From Anaeromicropila populeti (lineage in GTDB: Bacteria; Bacillota; Clostridia; Lachnospirales; Lachnospiraceae), in assembly GCF_900112775.1 (NCBI RefSeq), contig NZ_FOYZ01000015.1:1-64000 (forward strand): a stretch of DNA of 64,000 nt, in the 5' to 3' direction. Shown piece by piece: positions 52,025 to 60,211 of this stretch. Under the pieces are notes generated by a model, which worked only from the letters and a program-made list of their open reading frames with translations, did not search any database and was not told the origin of the DNA. The number at the start of each line of letters is the position of its first letter. Positions within the stretch are counted from its first letter, which is position 1. Both the position numbers and the translations under genes were made by a program.

Positions 52025-52512
52025 CCAATTAAAAATAATAATACACCTAAAAAAATAGATGTTGGAAAAACCAAAAGAGGATGCAAAGAATATGCACCAA
52101 CTTCTATTTTAATATATGGGATGTCAAATCCAAGCAAGAATCCAATGCTTTTAATTGCACCCATAATGACAGACATAACACTACATATTAATAATGAAAA
52201 TGATAAAATACTTAAAATGGGGTGAACAAATACATTAGTCATTCCAATTAAAATATATAATGAAAATAGCTTTCTAATTTTTTCTATTCCAAATGAGTTT
52301 GACTTACTTACAGACTTTTCTAAGAATTCCAGTGCTAGTTGCTTTGGAGGTGTCAGCTGTCTCAAAACCTCATCTGCTGAGATGCCTTCATTTTTTTGTA
52401 AATCTTCTATATAGCTTTCTAATTCCTTTATTATGTCAGTGCGTTCTGCTTTTGGAATATGTTTTAAATATTTATCAACAGATGAAATGTAGTGGTCTAT
52501 ATCTTGGTTCAT
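51937..52512 (-). CDS. HAAS (DUF1700-like) signalling domain membrane protein
   Basis: 191 residues. N-terminal HAAS domain of about 70 residues (IDHYISSVDKYLKHIPKAER, ELESYIEDLQ, LTPPKQLALEFLEK), then four hydrophobic segments to about 175 and a basic tail. HAAS proteins typically pair with a PadR regulator, as here: its ATG overlaps the padR stop by 4 bases. The domain is thought to sense or transmit an envelope or drug signal, but its partner target is not known. Confidence 0.85.
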   Translation of the reverse strand: MNQDIDHYISSVDKYLKHIPKAERTDIIKELESYIEDLQKNEGISADEVLRQLTPPKQLALEFLEKSVSKSNSFGIEKIRKLFSLYILIGMTNVFVHPILSILSFSLLICSVMSVIMGAIKSIGFLLGFDIPYIKIEVGAYSLHPLLVFPTSIFLGVLLFLIGYFLLKLEIKYAQAVSKKRKGNVYSSFKY

Positions 52513-52859
52513 GTGTTATCTCCCTTCAAACTTTTTATTAATTGAACTAAATCCTCCCATTCCAATGTCATTAGTGCTAAATAATCCTTTCCTTTTTGAG
52601 TTATTGAATAGTATTTTCTGGAAGGTACACCTTGTACGGTATCTTGCCAGAAGGAGTCCAAATATTCATCTTTTAACATTCTTCTTAATAAAGGATAAAT
52701 GGTACTTTCTTTCGTGGTGATACAGGACCATTTATTAAGCTCCATTAATATCTCATATCCGTACCAGTCCCTCTTATTCACTAGTAGTAAAATGCAGTAT
52801 TCCAAAGTTCCTCTTTTTAATTGTGTTTTCCATTCTTCTATTTTACAATTATTTTCCAT
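52509..52859 (-). CDS. PadR family transcriptional regulator
   Basis: 116 residues with the PadR winged helix: TQLKRGTLEYCILLLVNKRDWYGYEI and YPLLRRMLKDEYLDSFWQ, then PSRKYYSITQKG. ATG 52859 is chosen by homology to family length and the promoter position: the +1 predicted from TTGACA-N17-TACGAT falls on its A, so the mRNA may be leaderless; no ribosome-binding site is seen. It is translationally coupled to the HAAS gene, the usual PadR-HAAS pair. Confidence 0.88.
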   Translation of the reverse strand: MENNCKIEEWKTQLKRGTLEYCILLLVNKRDWYGYEILMELNKWSCITTKESTIYPLLRRMLKDEYLDSFWQDTVQGVPSRKYYSITQKGKDYLALMTLEWEDLVQLIKSLKGDNT

Positions 52860-52865
52860 ACATAC

Positions 52866-52894
52866 ATCGTAACACATAGTATATCGTTTGTCAA
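52866..52894 (-). promoter_or_regulatory. Promoter of the padR-HAAS pair
   Basis: Minus strand TTGACA (52894-52889), 17-base spacer, TACGAT (52871-52866). The start of transcription would fall about 7 bases on, at the first base of the padR ATG. Confidence 0.65.
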
Positions 52895-52929
52895 TATATT
52901 GTTTATGACGCCACAACAAATATATTGCA

Positions 52930-52944
52930 CACAATTAAATTGTA
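52930..52944 (+). promoter_or_regulatory. OhrR-type operator (site 1)
   Basis: ACAATT-A-AATTGT (52931-52943) is a perfect inverted repeat with flanking A at 52944, matching the Bacillus OhrR box TACAATT-AATTGTA at all but the first base. It sits just upstream of the -35 box of the peroxidase promoter. Confidence 0.75.
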
Positions 52945-52947
52945 TAA

Positions 52948-52976
52948 CTGACAATGCGATTTAATTGTGTTAAAAT
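52948..52976 (+). promoter_or_regulatory. Promoter of the glutathione peroxidase pair
   Basis: CTGACA (52948-52953), 17-base spacer, TAAAAT (52971-52976). About 48 bases before the first peroxidase ATG. Confidence 0.65.
52956..52968 (+). promoter_or_regulatory. OhrR-type operator (site 2, imperfect)
   Basis: GCGATTTAATTGT matches site 1 at 10 of 13 positions and lies 25 bases away inside the promoter spacer. A regulator bound at both sites would cover the promoter. Confidence 0.5.
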
Positions 52977-53024
52977 AAATTGCATAAAACCAAATGTGAA
53001 TATTAAATAAAGGAGAAGTGCAAA

Positions 53025-53510
53025 ATGAGTATATATGATTATCAAGTTAAGGATGCAGAGGGTAAAGTAGTGTCATTGGCAGACTATAAGGAAAAGCTGC
53101 TTCTTGTAGTAAATACAGCTACAGGCTGTGGCTTTACACCACAATATGAAGGGCTACAAAAGCTTTATGATAAATACCAGCAAAAAGGTCTGGAAATATT
53201 AGACTTTCCATGTAACCAATTTGGACATCAAGCGCCTGGCACAGAAAAAGAAATTGTGGGTTTTTGCCAGTTAAACTATGGAGTAACATTTAAACAATTT
53301 GCTAAAGTAGAGGTAAATGGAAAAAATGAAGATCCCCTTTTTACATTTTTAAAGAAAGAACAGGGGGGAATATTAGGAGCAAAAATAAAATGGAATTTTA
53401 CTAAGTTTTTAATTAATCAGCGGGGGGAAGTGGTGAAACGATATGCACCAGCGGAAAAACCAGAGAATATTGAAAAAGACATTATAGAATTATTAAAGGA
53501 AAAGAGGTAA
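53025..53510 (+). CDS. Glutathione peroxidase family protein (thioredoxin-dependent type)
   Basis: Reduces hydroperoxides. 161 residues with peroxidatic Cys35 in NTATGCGFTPQYEGL, FPCNQFG, and WNFTKFLI of the catalytic site. A further Cys in EIVGFCQLNYG is at the position of the resolving cysteine in thioredoxin-dependent enzymes, so the electron donor is probably thioredoxin, not glutathione. First of two tandem paralogues behind OhrR-type operators. AAGGAGAAG precedes the ATG. Confidence 0.9.
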   Translation: MSIYDYQVKDAEGKVVSLADYKEKLLLVVNTATGCGFTPQYEGLQKLYDKYQQKGLEILDFPCNQFGHQAPGTEKEIVGFCQLNYGVTFKQFAKVEVNGKNEDPLFTFLKKEQGGILGAKIKWNFTKFLINQRGEVVKRYAPAEKPENIEKDIIELLKEKR

Positions 53511-53515
53511 AAAAG

Positions 53516-54061
53516 ATGAATGTTTATGACTTTATAGTTAAGGATAAGGATGATAATGAATTCTCTTTAAAGGAATATGAAGGAATGGTTTTATTAATTA
53601 TGAATTCCGCAACTGGCTGCGGCTTTACGCCACAATACGATGAATTGCAGGATTTATATGAAAAATATGCAGATCAAGGATTTGCAATATTAGATTTTCC
53701 ATGTAATCAATTTGAAAACCAGGCACCTGGAAGTACAGAGGAAATTATTACATTTTGCAGCACAAAGTTTGGGATTACATTTCCTATTTTCTCTAAAATT
53801 AATGTAAAGGGTGATGATGCGGAGCCTCTTTTTCAATACTTAACAGAACAAAAGGGGTTTGAAGGATTTTCCTCAGACCATCAGTTAACGCCATTACTAG
53901 AACAAATTGTTTCAAAAAAAGATCCGGATTATGCGGGCAAAGCAGATATTAAATGGAATTTTACAAAATTTCTAATAAATAGAAAGGGTGAGGTAATAGC
54001 CCGATTTGAGCCGACGGAATATATGTATGTTATCGAAGAAAAGATTAAGGAGACATTATAA
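53516..54061 (+). CDS. Second glutathione peroxidase paralogue
   Basis: 181 residues, similar to its neighbour and starting 5 bases after it: peroxidatic Cys35 in NSATGCGFTPQYDEL, FPCNQFENQAPG, a resolving-type Cys in EIITFCSTKFG, and WNFTKFLIN. It has an extra loop of about 20 residues (GFEGFSSDHQLTPLLEQIV, about 119-140) near the active site, absent in the first copy. A tandem duplication that has diverged, possibly toward different peroxides. Confidence 0.9.
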   Translation: MNVYDFIVKDKDDNEFSLKEYEGMVLLIMNSATGCGFTPQYDELQDLYEKYADQGFAILDFPCNQFENQAPGSTEEIITFCSTKFGITFPIFSKINVKGDDAEPLFQYLTEQKGFEGFSSDHQLTPLLEQIVSKKDPDYAGKADIKWNFTKFLINRKGEVIARFEPTEYMYVIEEKIKETL

Positions 54062-54071
54062 TTTTAAAGAA

Positions 54072-54100
54072 TTGTATTCAATAAAATGACATGCTATAAT
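54072..54100 (+). promoter_or_regulatory. Promoter of the OhrR-like gene
   Basis: TTGTAT (54072-54077), 17-base spacer, extended -10 TGCTATAAT (TATAAT 54095-54100). An AATTGTA half-site (54070-54076) overlaps the -35, so the regulator may bind its own promoter too. Confidence 0.65.
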
Positions 54101-54121
54101 GAAGACAAGGAGATGAGTTGC

Positions 54122-54544
54122 ATGAACACAGATGCATTAAAATTAGAAAATCAGCTTTGTTTTCCTCTATATGCATGCGCAAAAGAAGTTGTACGAAAGT
54201 ATAAACCATTTTTAGATGAAATCGGAATAACATACACACAATATATAACGATGATGGTACTTTGGGAACACAGAAGTATAAATGTAAAAACGCTGGGCGA
54301 ATATTTATATTTGGATTCTGGTACACTGACCCCGCTTTTAAAAAAGCTGGAAGGAATGGGGCTAATTAAAAGACGGCGTCTGGAAACAGACGAAAGAAAT
54401 GTAATTGTGGATTTAACCGAACAGGGAGAAAAACTAAAGCTGGATGCAGTTGGGATTCCTGAAAAAATTGGCGCGTGTATTTCGTTAGAGGAAGAGGAAG
54501 CGAAAACATTATATCGCATTTTATATAAAATTTTAAAACAGTAA
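54122..54544 (+). CDS. MarR family regulator, OhrR-like peroxide sensor
   Basis: 140 residues. MarR winged helix with TYTQYITMMVLWEH, LGEYLYLDSGTLTPLLKKLE and RDERNV-type wing (ETDERNVIVDLTEQG). A single N-terminal cysteine in NQLCFPLYA (Cys13) aligns with the reactive Cys15 of OhrR, which is oxidised by organic hydroperoxides to release DNA. ATG 54122 is nine bases after AAGGAG; earlier ATGs overlap or precede it. Operators upstream of the peroxidase pair fit this regulator. Confidence 0.87.
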   Translation: MNTDALKLENQLCFPLYACAKEVVRKYKPFLDEIGITYTQYITMMVLWEHRSINVKTLGEYLYLDSGTLTPLLKKLEGMGLIKRRRLETDERNVIVDLTEQGEKLKLDAVGIPEKIGACISLEEEEAKTLYRILYKILKQ

Positions 54545-54602
54545 AAGAGTATAGGTAAGTCTAGTTCATGGGGATTTACCTATAATTCCTTTGATATTCA
54601 TA

Positions 54603-54632
54603 TTGACAAAACTAAGTAAAAAGCCGTATACT
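54603..54632 (+). promoter_or_regulatory. Promoter of the trp T-box/trpB2 transcript
   Basis: TTGACA (54603-54608), 18-base spacer, TATACT (54627-54632), upstream of the T-box leader. Confidence 0.75.
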
Positions 54633-54639
54633 TTTTATA

Positions 54640-54907
54640 TAATTACAAAAGTAAACTAATGACTAAGAGTAGTATGTCAGCATTATTGTTTTAAGCGAAT
54701 TGCAGTTGGTGTGAGTGCAGTAACAAGGGTGACAGAATGGACTTAGGAAGGCAGGAGGAACGGCGCAGCCTAGTAATACCTGACGTGTGCCTGCACGTTA
54801 TAACAGGAATGTTGAGATACACATAGTTGAGAGGGCTTTATGCCAATTTGGGTGGTACCGCAGAAGTAATTGCTTTTGTCCCAAAGAGGGATAAGGGCTT
54901 TTTTTAA
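54640..54907 (+). promoter_or_regulatory. T-box riboswitch, tryptophan specifier
   Basis: Leader RNA that reads uncharged tRNA. Stem I starts with CTAAGAGTAGTA (54663-54674); the specifier region reads GACAGAATGGACTTAG, where TGG (54738-54740) is the Trp codon; the T-box core GGGTGGTACCGC is at 54850-54861; and a terminator TTTGTCCC/GGGATAAG plus a T-run (about 54875-54907) precedes the gene. Uncharged tRNA-Trp would favour the antiterminator and raise trpB2 expression. Confidence 0.92.
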
Positions 54908-54953
54908 TTGGTTTTAAATTACAAATACAAGCGATTGAAAGGATGACAAAGAA

Positions 54954-56333
54954 ATGGCAAAAATACCACATAGAATCTATTTATCAGAAGAACAAATGCC
55001 AAAGCAATGGTATAATTTACGTGCAGATATGAAGGAACTTCCAGAACCAGTGCTTAACCCACAAACCTTTAAGCCAGCAACGGTAGAAGACTTGTATCCT
55101 GTTTTTTGTGAAAAACTGGCACAACAGGAATTAGATGATAAAACGCATTATATAGATATTCCAGAGGAAGTACAGGAGTTTTATAAAATGTATCGTCCAT
55201 CACCATTAATTCGTGCATATAATCTAGAAAAATATTTAGATACACCTGCAAAGATTTATTTTAAATTTGAGGGAAATAATACATCAGGAAGTCATAAGCT
55301 GAATAGTGCAATTGCACAGGCTTATTATGCAAAGGAACAGGGGCTGACAAGTCTTACTACAGAGACAGGGGCTGGACAGTGGGGAACTGCATTATCTGAG
55401 GCATGTGCCTATTACAATATACCTCTTACAGTGTTTATGGTAAAATGCTCCTATGAACAAAAGCCTTTTCGTCGTGCAGTAATTGAGACTTTTGATGCAA
55501 TGATTCATCCTAGTCCAAGTACAAACACAGCAGCTGGACGTGCTATTTTAGAGGCAAATCCAAACACAACAGGAAGTTTGGGATGTGCTATTTCTGAAGC
55601 GGTTGAAAAAGCTGTTACAACAGAAGGATGTAAGTATGTATTAGGTTCTGTATTGAATCAGGTATTATTACACCAGTCTATTATTGGAGAAGAGTGTAAG
55701 ATTGCTATGGAAATGTTTGATGAATATCCAGATGTAATAGTTGGCTGTGCAGGCGGTGGTTCTAATCTAGGTGGCTTAATTGCTCCATTTATGCGTGATA
55801 AACTTACAGGCAAAGCAAATCCAAGAATGGTAGCAGTGGAACCAGCATCTTGTCCATCCCTGACTAGGGGCAGATATGCATATGATTTTTGTGATACAGG
55901 TAAAATCACACCACTTGCTAAAATGTATACATTGGGTTGTGAATATGTACCTTCTGCAAATCATGCAGGTGGATTAAGATATCATGGTATGTCTCCAATC
56001 TTATCAAAGCTATACCATGATGGATATATGGAAGCTATTTCAGTTGAGCAGACAAAAGTATTTGAAGCTGCTGTATTATTTGCAAAACAGGAGACAATTC
56101 TGCCAGCACCTGAATCTGCACACGCTATATTAGGAGCAATTCAGGAAGCTCAAAAATGTAAAGAAACTGGAGAGGCAAAGACTATATTATTTGGCTTAAC
56201 AGGTACAGGATATTTTGATATGACAGCATATGACTCTTATCGTTCAGGAAAAATGTCAGATTATATTCCAACAGACGAAGATTTGCAAAAAGGCTTTCAT
56301 GGACTTCCAAAGATTCCTGGGATTCAAGAATAG
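54954..56333 (+). CDS. trpB: Tryptophan synthase beta chain 2 (TrpB2)
   Basis: PLP enzyme that joins indole and serine into tryptophan. 459 residues, the longer TrpB2 type: PLP lysine Lys115 in SGSHKLNSA, GAGQWGTALSEA, and the phosphate loop GCAGGGSNLGG. There is no trpA or other trp gene nearby, so it may act on free indole taken up or released in the cell. A Trp T-box controls it. GAAAGGATG lies before the ATG. Confidence 0.95.
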   Translation: MAKIPHRIYLSEEQMPKQWYNLRADMKELPEPVLNPQTFKPATVEDLYPVFCEKLAQQELDDKTHYIDIPEEVQEFYKMYRPSPLIRAYNLEKYLDTPAKIYFKFEGNNTSGSHKLNSAIAQAYYAKEQGLTSLTTETGAGQWGTALSEACAYYNIPLTVFMVKCSYEQKPFRRAVIETFDAMIHPSPSTNTAAGRAILEANPNTTGSLGCAISEAVEKAVTTEGCKYVLGSVLNQVLLHQSIIGEECKIAMEMFDEYPDVIVGCAGGGSNLGGLIAPFMRDKLTGKANPRMVAVEPASCPSLTRGRYAYDFCDTGKITPLAKMYTLGCEYVPSANHAGGLRYHGMSPILSKLYHDGYMEAISVEQTKVFEAAVLFAKQETILPAPESAHAILGAIQEAQKCKETGEAKTILFGLTGTGYFDMTAYDSYRSGKMSDYIPTDEDLQKGFHGLPKIPGIQE

Positions 56334-56353
56334 AGATAGTTATATAAAAACTG

Positions 56354-56390
56354 GGTGCCATTTTGCAAAGTTGCAGTGTGGCACCTTTTT
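56354..56390 (+). terminator. Terminator after trpB2
   Basis: GGTGCCA (56354-56360) pairs with TGGCACC (56379-56385), with an inner GCAA/TTGC pair, followed by TTTTT. Confidence 0.85.
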
Positions 56391-56451
56391 ATATGCGTTA
56401 AGAAGATAGCTTTTATTTATTGCAAAAAAATGAAAAAAGGATGATAATAAA

Positions 56452-56904
56452 ATGAAAGTATTTATACAAAGAGTAGAAAAAGCATCTGTTACGGTAGAAG
56501 GAACGTGTATTGGATCAATTGGCAAGGGGCTTCTGATCTTATTAGGCGTGGCAAATGAAGATACAAGGGAAATAGCAGAGAAAATGTTTCAGAAGATGGT
56601 AAAGCTTCGTATTTTTGCTGATGAGAATGGGAAGACAAATCTTTCTCTTAAGGATGTAGGAGGAGAACTTTTAGTTGTTTCACAATTTACATTATATGCT
56701 GATTGCAGAAAGGGAAACCGTCCAAGCTTTATTCAGGCTGGAGGTGCCAGAATTGCAGAAGAATTATATGAATATTTTTTGGAACTATGTAAAAATGAAA
56801 TGGGAAAAGTGGAGAGTGGTAAATTTGGAGCAGATATGAAAGTAGACCTTATAAATGATGGACCATTTACAATTCTTTTGGATAGTGAACAAATATTAAG
56901 CTAG
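56452..56904 (+). CDS. dtd: D-aminoacyl-tRNA deacylase
   Basis: Removes D-amino acids (and Gly from tRNA-Ala) from tRNA. 150 residues with the family start [17 protein letters not shown], the [17 protein letters not shown] motif (SQ with catalytic Thr) and the cross-dimer [10 protein letters not shown] motif containing Gly-Pro. AAAGGATG precedes the ATG. A two-component system starts 10 bases later. Confidence 0.95.
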   Translation: MKVFIQRVEKASVTVEGTCIGSIGKGLLILLGVANEDTREIAEKMFQKMVKLRIFADENGKTNLSLKDVGGELLVVSQFTLYADCRKGNRPSFIQAGGARIAEELYEYFLELCKNEMGKVESGKFGADMKVDLINDGPFTILLDSEQILS

Positions 56905-56914
56905 GAGATGGCTT

Positions 56915-57997
56915 ATGAAAAATCTAATGATGTTTATAAAACAAAATAATTTAATTATTACACTGGTTTTTTTGCTGATAGGGACAGGAATGGCATTTTT
57001 AATTTTTAGCTTTGCGTCAAAAAGTCTGATTAACATTATATTATTATATATTTTGACACTTATGTTTATAGTAAGGTATACAAACAATTATTACTATGGA
57101 GCTATGGCTGCATTCATTTCCATTGCCTGTGCAAATTATTTTTTTAGTTATCCATATTTTAAATTTAATTTTACCCAGACAGAGTATTTTTTGACATGTG
57201 CTGAGATTCTTGCTATTACCCTGTTCACGACTACCACAACTTCTCATGTAAAATCTCAGTCACAAATGCTAGAAGAGCGTGATAAGCAGTTAGTAGAAGC
57301 AGAAAAGGAAAAAATGAGGGCAAATCTTTTGCGTGCAGTTTCCCATGATTTACGGACACCCTTAACCAGTATAATAGGCGAAATTTCATCTTTTAGGGAA
57401 AATGCAGATAATTTAAGTGAAGAAGAAAAGAATGACCTTGCAAAGAATATATATGATGATGCCATTTGGCTGCTCAATATGGTAGAAAACTTGCTTTCCA
57501 TTACAAGGATAAAAAACAGTGTGACAAAAGTAAAAAAATCATCAGAAGCAGTAGAAGAGGTTATATCAGAAGCGGTAACAAGGTTAAAAAAGAGAATACC
57601 ACATGCCAACATTGTTGTATCTGTACCAAATGAATTTTTAATGATTCCTATGGATGCCATATTGATTGAGCAGGTAATTATTAATTTGTTAGAAAATGCA
57701 ATTATTCACTCAGAAAGTACAAAGCCAATTGAATTAAAAATTACTTCTAATAACACAGTTGCAGCTTTTCACATAATTGATTATGGGATAGGTATAGATG
57801 AAAACAGAATAAATGACTTGTTTGAAGGATTTCCTGCCAGAGAAGCACATACAGCGGATAATCGAAAGGGAATGGGAATAGGATTGTCTATTTGTAAAAC
57901 AATTATTTTGGCACATGATGGAAAGATATCTGCAAAAAACCATGAGTATGGTGCAGAGTTTTATTTTGAATTGCCCAAGGAGGAATTGAATGAATAA
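56915..57997 (+). CDS. Sensor histidine kinase, short KdpD-like
   Basis: 360 residues. Four transmembrane helices packed as a DUF4118-like domain (about 12-112), then HisKA with AVSHDLRTPLTSIIG (phospho-His at about 147) and the ATPase part with INLLENAIIHS, DYGIGID, GMGIGLSICK. It resembles the C-terminal half of KdpD; the cytoplasmic KdpD/USP N-terminal domains that sense K+ or c-di-AMP are missing. It overlaps the response regulator by 8 bases. No kdpFABC transporter is nearby. Confidence 0.87.
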   Translation: MKNLMMFIKQNNLIITLVFLLIGTGMAFLIFSFASKSLINIILLYILTLMFIVRYTNNYYYGAMAAFISIACANYFFSYPYFKFNFTQTEYFLTCAEILAITLFTTTTTSHVKSQSQMLEERDKQLVEAEKEKMRANLLRAVSHDLRTPLTSIIGEISSFRENADNLSEEEKNDLAKNIYDDAIWLLNMVENLLSITRIKNSVTKVKKSSEAVEEVISEAVTRLKKRIPHANIVVSVPNEFLMIPMDAILIEQVIINLLENAIIHSESTKPIELKITSNNTVAAFHIIDYGIGIDENRINDLFEGFPAREAHTADNRKGMGIGLSICKTIILAHDGKISAKNHEYGAEFYFELPKEELNE

Positions 57998-58700
57998 TAA
58001 TTTTAGTGTTTTAATTATAGAAGATGAAAAAAATATAAGTAATTTTATATCTAAAATTTTGACATCTCATGGGTATCGGGTAATTACATCACTTTCAGGA
58101 AAGGAAGGAATGTATCTGATTGCTTCTCAGTGTCCAGATATTATTTTGCTAGATCTTGGGCTGCCAGATATGGATGGAGTGGATATAATCCGCCAAGTCC
58201 GCCAGTGGTCCAGTAATCCTATTATTGTGGTATCTGCTCGAATTCAGGAAAATGATAAGGTACAGGCATTGGATGCAGGTGCAGATGACTATATTACGAA
58301 ACCATTTGGGACATCTGAGCTTCTTGCCAGAATCAGGACATCCATCCGGCATAATAACAAACTAAATAAGGAGGCTCCACTCTTTAAGTATCCGTATAAA
58401 GCAATGGATTTGTATATAGATTTTTTAAATCATGTGATAACATTAAAGGGTGAGGTAATACATTTAACACCTGTTGAGTATAAAATAGTGGCATATCTAG
58501 CATTGAACTCGGGAAAGGTTATGACGCATTCTTCTATTATGAAAGAAGTATGGGGTCCTTATGTGGAAGAGGATAATAAGATATTGAGGGTAAATATGGC
58601 GAATATCAGAAGGAAAATAGAAATAAATCCGGCAGAACCTAAATACATTTTTACAGAAGTTGGTGTAGGTTATCGTATGTTGGATGACGAACTTAGTTAA
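57990..58700 (+). CDS. OmpR-family response regulator (KdpE-like)
   Basis: 236 residues: receiver domain with acidic E11/D12, phosphoacceptor Asp55 in LLDLGLPD, Lys in YITKPFG, then a winged-helix DNA-binding domain (LTPVEYKIVAYLALNSGKVMTHSSIM, EVGVGYRM). Paired with the short KdpD-like kinase through an 8-base overlap. Its target is unknown; the convergent antiporter gene next door is one candidate. Confidence 0.92.
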   Translation: MNNNFSVLIIEDEKNISNFISKILTSHGYRVITSLSGKEGMYLIASQCPDIILLDLGLPDMDGVDIIRQVRQWSSNPIIVVSARIQENDKVQALDAGADDYITKPFGTSELLARIRTSIRHNNKLNKEAPLFKYPYKAMDLYIDFLNHVITLKGEVIHLTPVEYKIVAYLALNSGKVMTHSSIMKEVWGPYVEEDNKILRVNMANIRRKIEINPAEPKYIFTEVGVGYRMLDDELS

Positions 58701-58730
58701 TCTAAAGCTTCGCCATCCATTAATTAATTG

Positions 58731-59981
58731 TTAATTTCTTAATTTTTCAATTTCTTCATAGTTATGTGAAAAACTCTTATCAGCAGTAAGGTGATCATTA
58801 GGATCGTGCTTAAACACAATTTTCAGCAGGATTGGTGTAATAACAGTTGTAATTACAACAACAACAACGATTGGTCCTAAGAAATTAGAACCAAGAAGTC
58901 CAACACTTGCACCTTTGCTTGCTATAATCAGTGCAACCTCTCCACGCGAAATCATACCTACGCCAATACGCATACATTGATAATTTTTGTAACCACATGC
59001 TTTAGCACCAAGTCCACAACCCAATATTTTAGTAAGGATAGCTACAATTACAAGTACAACAGTAAAAAGCAAGATACTGGCAGTCATTTTAGGTAATACA
59101 ACACTTAAGCCAATGCTGGCAAAAAACATAGGGGATAAGTATAAATAAGATAACACATCAAATTTTGATGCTAAGTACTGGGATCTCTGTGTGCTGGAAA
59201 TAATTAAACCTGCAATAAAAGCACCAGTAATATCAGCAACTCCAAAGTAATGTTCTGCTATATATGACATGAGCAGACAGAATACAAATGCAATAATTGC
59301 ATGTCTGTGCATGGCTCTTTCTGCTGACTCACTCCAATGTTTATAAAATTTATAAAAAATAAATCCCGCAACGGCTGCGAAAATAAAGAAAGCAACTATT
59401 TTCAATAATACAACGGCAACATTAACTGAAGAATCTGCCATACTAGTTACAATAGTTAAAGCAATAATTCCCAGAATATCATCGATAATGGCAGCACCAA
59501 GAATGGCATTACCTGATCTTGTCTTTAATTTTCCAAGCTCCTTTAAGGTTTCTACTGTAATACTAACTGAGGTGGCAGTAAGGATAATTCCCATAAAAAT
59601 ATTTTGTAAAAATATAGTGTTAGTAGCATCTGAGGCAATCCTGTCAGGACGATTAAAAAAGACTCCTACAAAATAGCCAAAAACTAATGGAACAAGAACA
59701 CCAAGTAGAGCAATTACAAAAGAAGCTTTTCCACTTTTCTTTAATTCTTTTATATCCGTTTCCATACCTGCACAAAACATTAAGACAATAACACCTATTT
59801 CAGCAGTAGATTTAATAAAATCTGTTTCACCGATTATATTTAAGCACACTGGACCAAAGATTAATCCCGCCAATAATGCGCCTACTACTTGTGGCATATG
59901 GAATTTTTTTGTGACCAAGCCTAAAAGCTTTGTACTTAATAAAACGATAGCTAAGTCAAATATAAAATGATAACTTTCCAT
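58731..59981 (-). CDS. CPA2 family cation:proton antiporter (NapA-like)
   Basis: 416 residues, about twelve transmembrane helices. The NapA/Kef-type core shows LLAGLIFGP, a conserved MFCAGMETD, and the double aspartate AAIIDDILGII (about 155), which marks electrogenic NapA-like exchangers rather than KefB-like ones. There is no TrkA/RCK domain at the C-terminus. ATG 59981 follows AAAGGA at long spacing. Role: Na+ or K+ export against protons, pH and ion balance. Confidence 0.87.
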   Translation of the reverse strand: MESYHFIFDLAIVLLSTKLLGLVTKKFHMPQVVGALLAGLIFGPVCLNIIGETDFIKSTAEIGVIVLMFCAGMETDIKELKKSGKASFVIALLGVLVPLVFGYFVGVFFNRPDRIASDATNTIFLQNIFMGIILTATSVSITVETLKELGKLKTRSGNAILGAAIIDDILGIIALTIVTSMADSSVNVAVVLLKIVAFFIFAAVAGFIFYKFYKHWSESAERAMHRHAIIAFVFCLLMSYIAEHYFGVADITGAFIAGLIISSTQRSQYLASKFDVLSYLYLSPMFFASIGLSVVLPKMTASILLFTVVLVIVAILTKILGCGLGAKACGYKNYQCMRIGVGMISRGEVALIIASKGASVGLLGSNFLGPIVVVVVITTVITPILLKIVFKHDPNDHLTADKSFSHNYEEIEKLRN

Positions 59982-60155
59982 GACACTTAGTTCATTCCTT
60001 TCTATACATTTGTATTTTTGCCGACTCATTAATTTAGCATTTTAATTATTATTTCACAAGAGTAAATAAAATATCTTAGCAATATCTTAGCACACAAGAA
60101 ATAAAAGGAAATTAATTTTATGAAAAAGAATTTTTAAGATATATTTTATAAGGAG

Positions 60156-60183
60156 TAAAGTTTTCAGACAAATTAGTCGAAAT
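60156..60183 (+). promoter_or_regulatory. Sigma-D (flagellar, sigma-28) type promoter
   Basis: TAAA (60156-60159) in the context TAAAGTTT, then a 16-base spacer and GTCGAAAT (60176-60183), close to the Bacillus sigma-D consensus TAAA-N14-16-GCCGATAT. It lies about 30 bases before the flagellar protein and supports its placement in the late flagellar regulon. Confidence 0.65.
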
Positions 60184-60211
60184 AATACATAACTGAATTC
60201 GATAAGAGAGT

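Noticed and set aside
53025-54061. Possible selenocysteine codons in the peroxidases
   Set aside because: The peroxidatic residue is Cys (TGC/TGT) in both, with no in-frame TGA.
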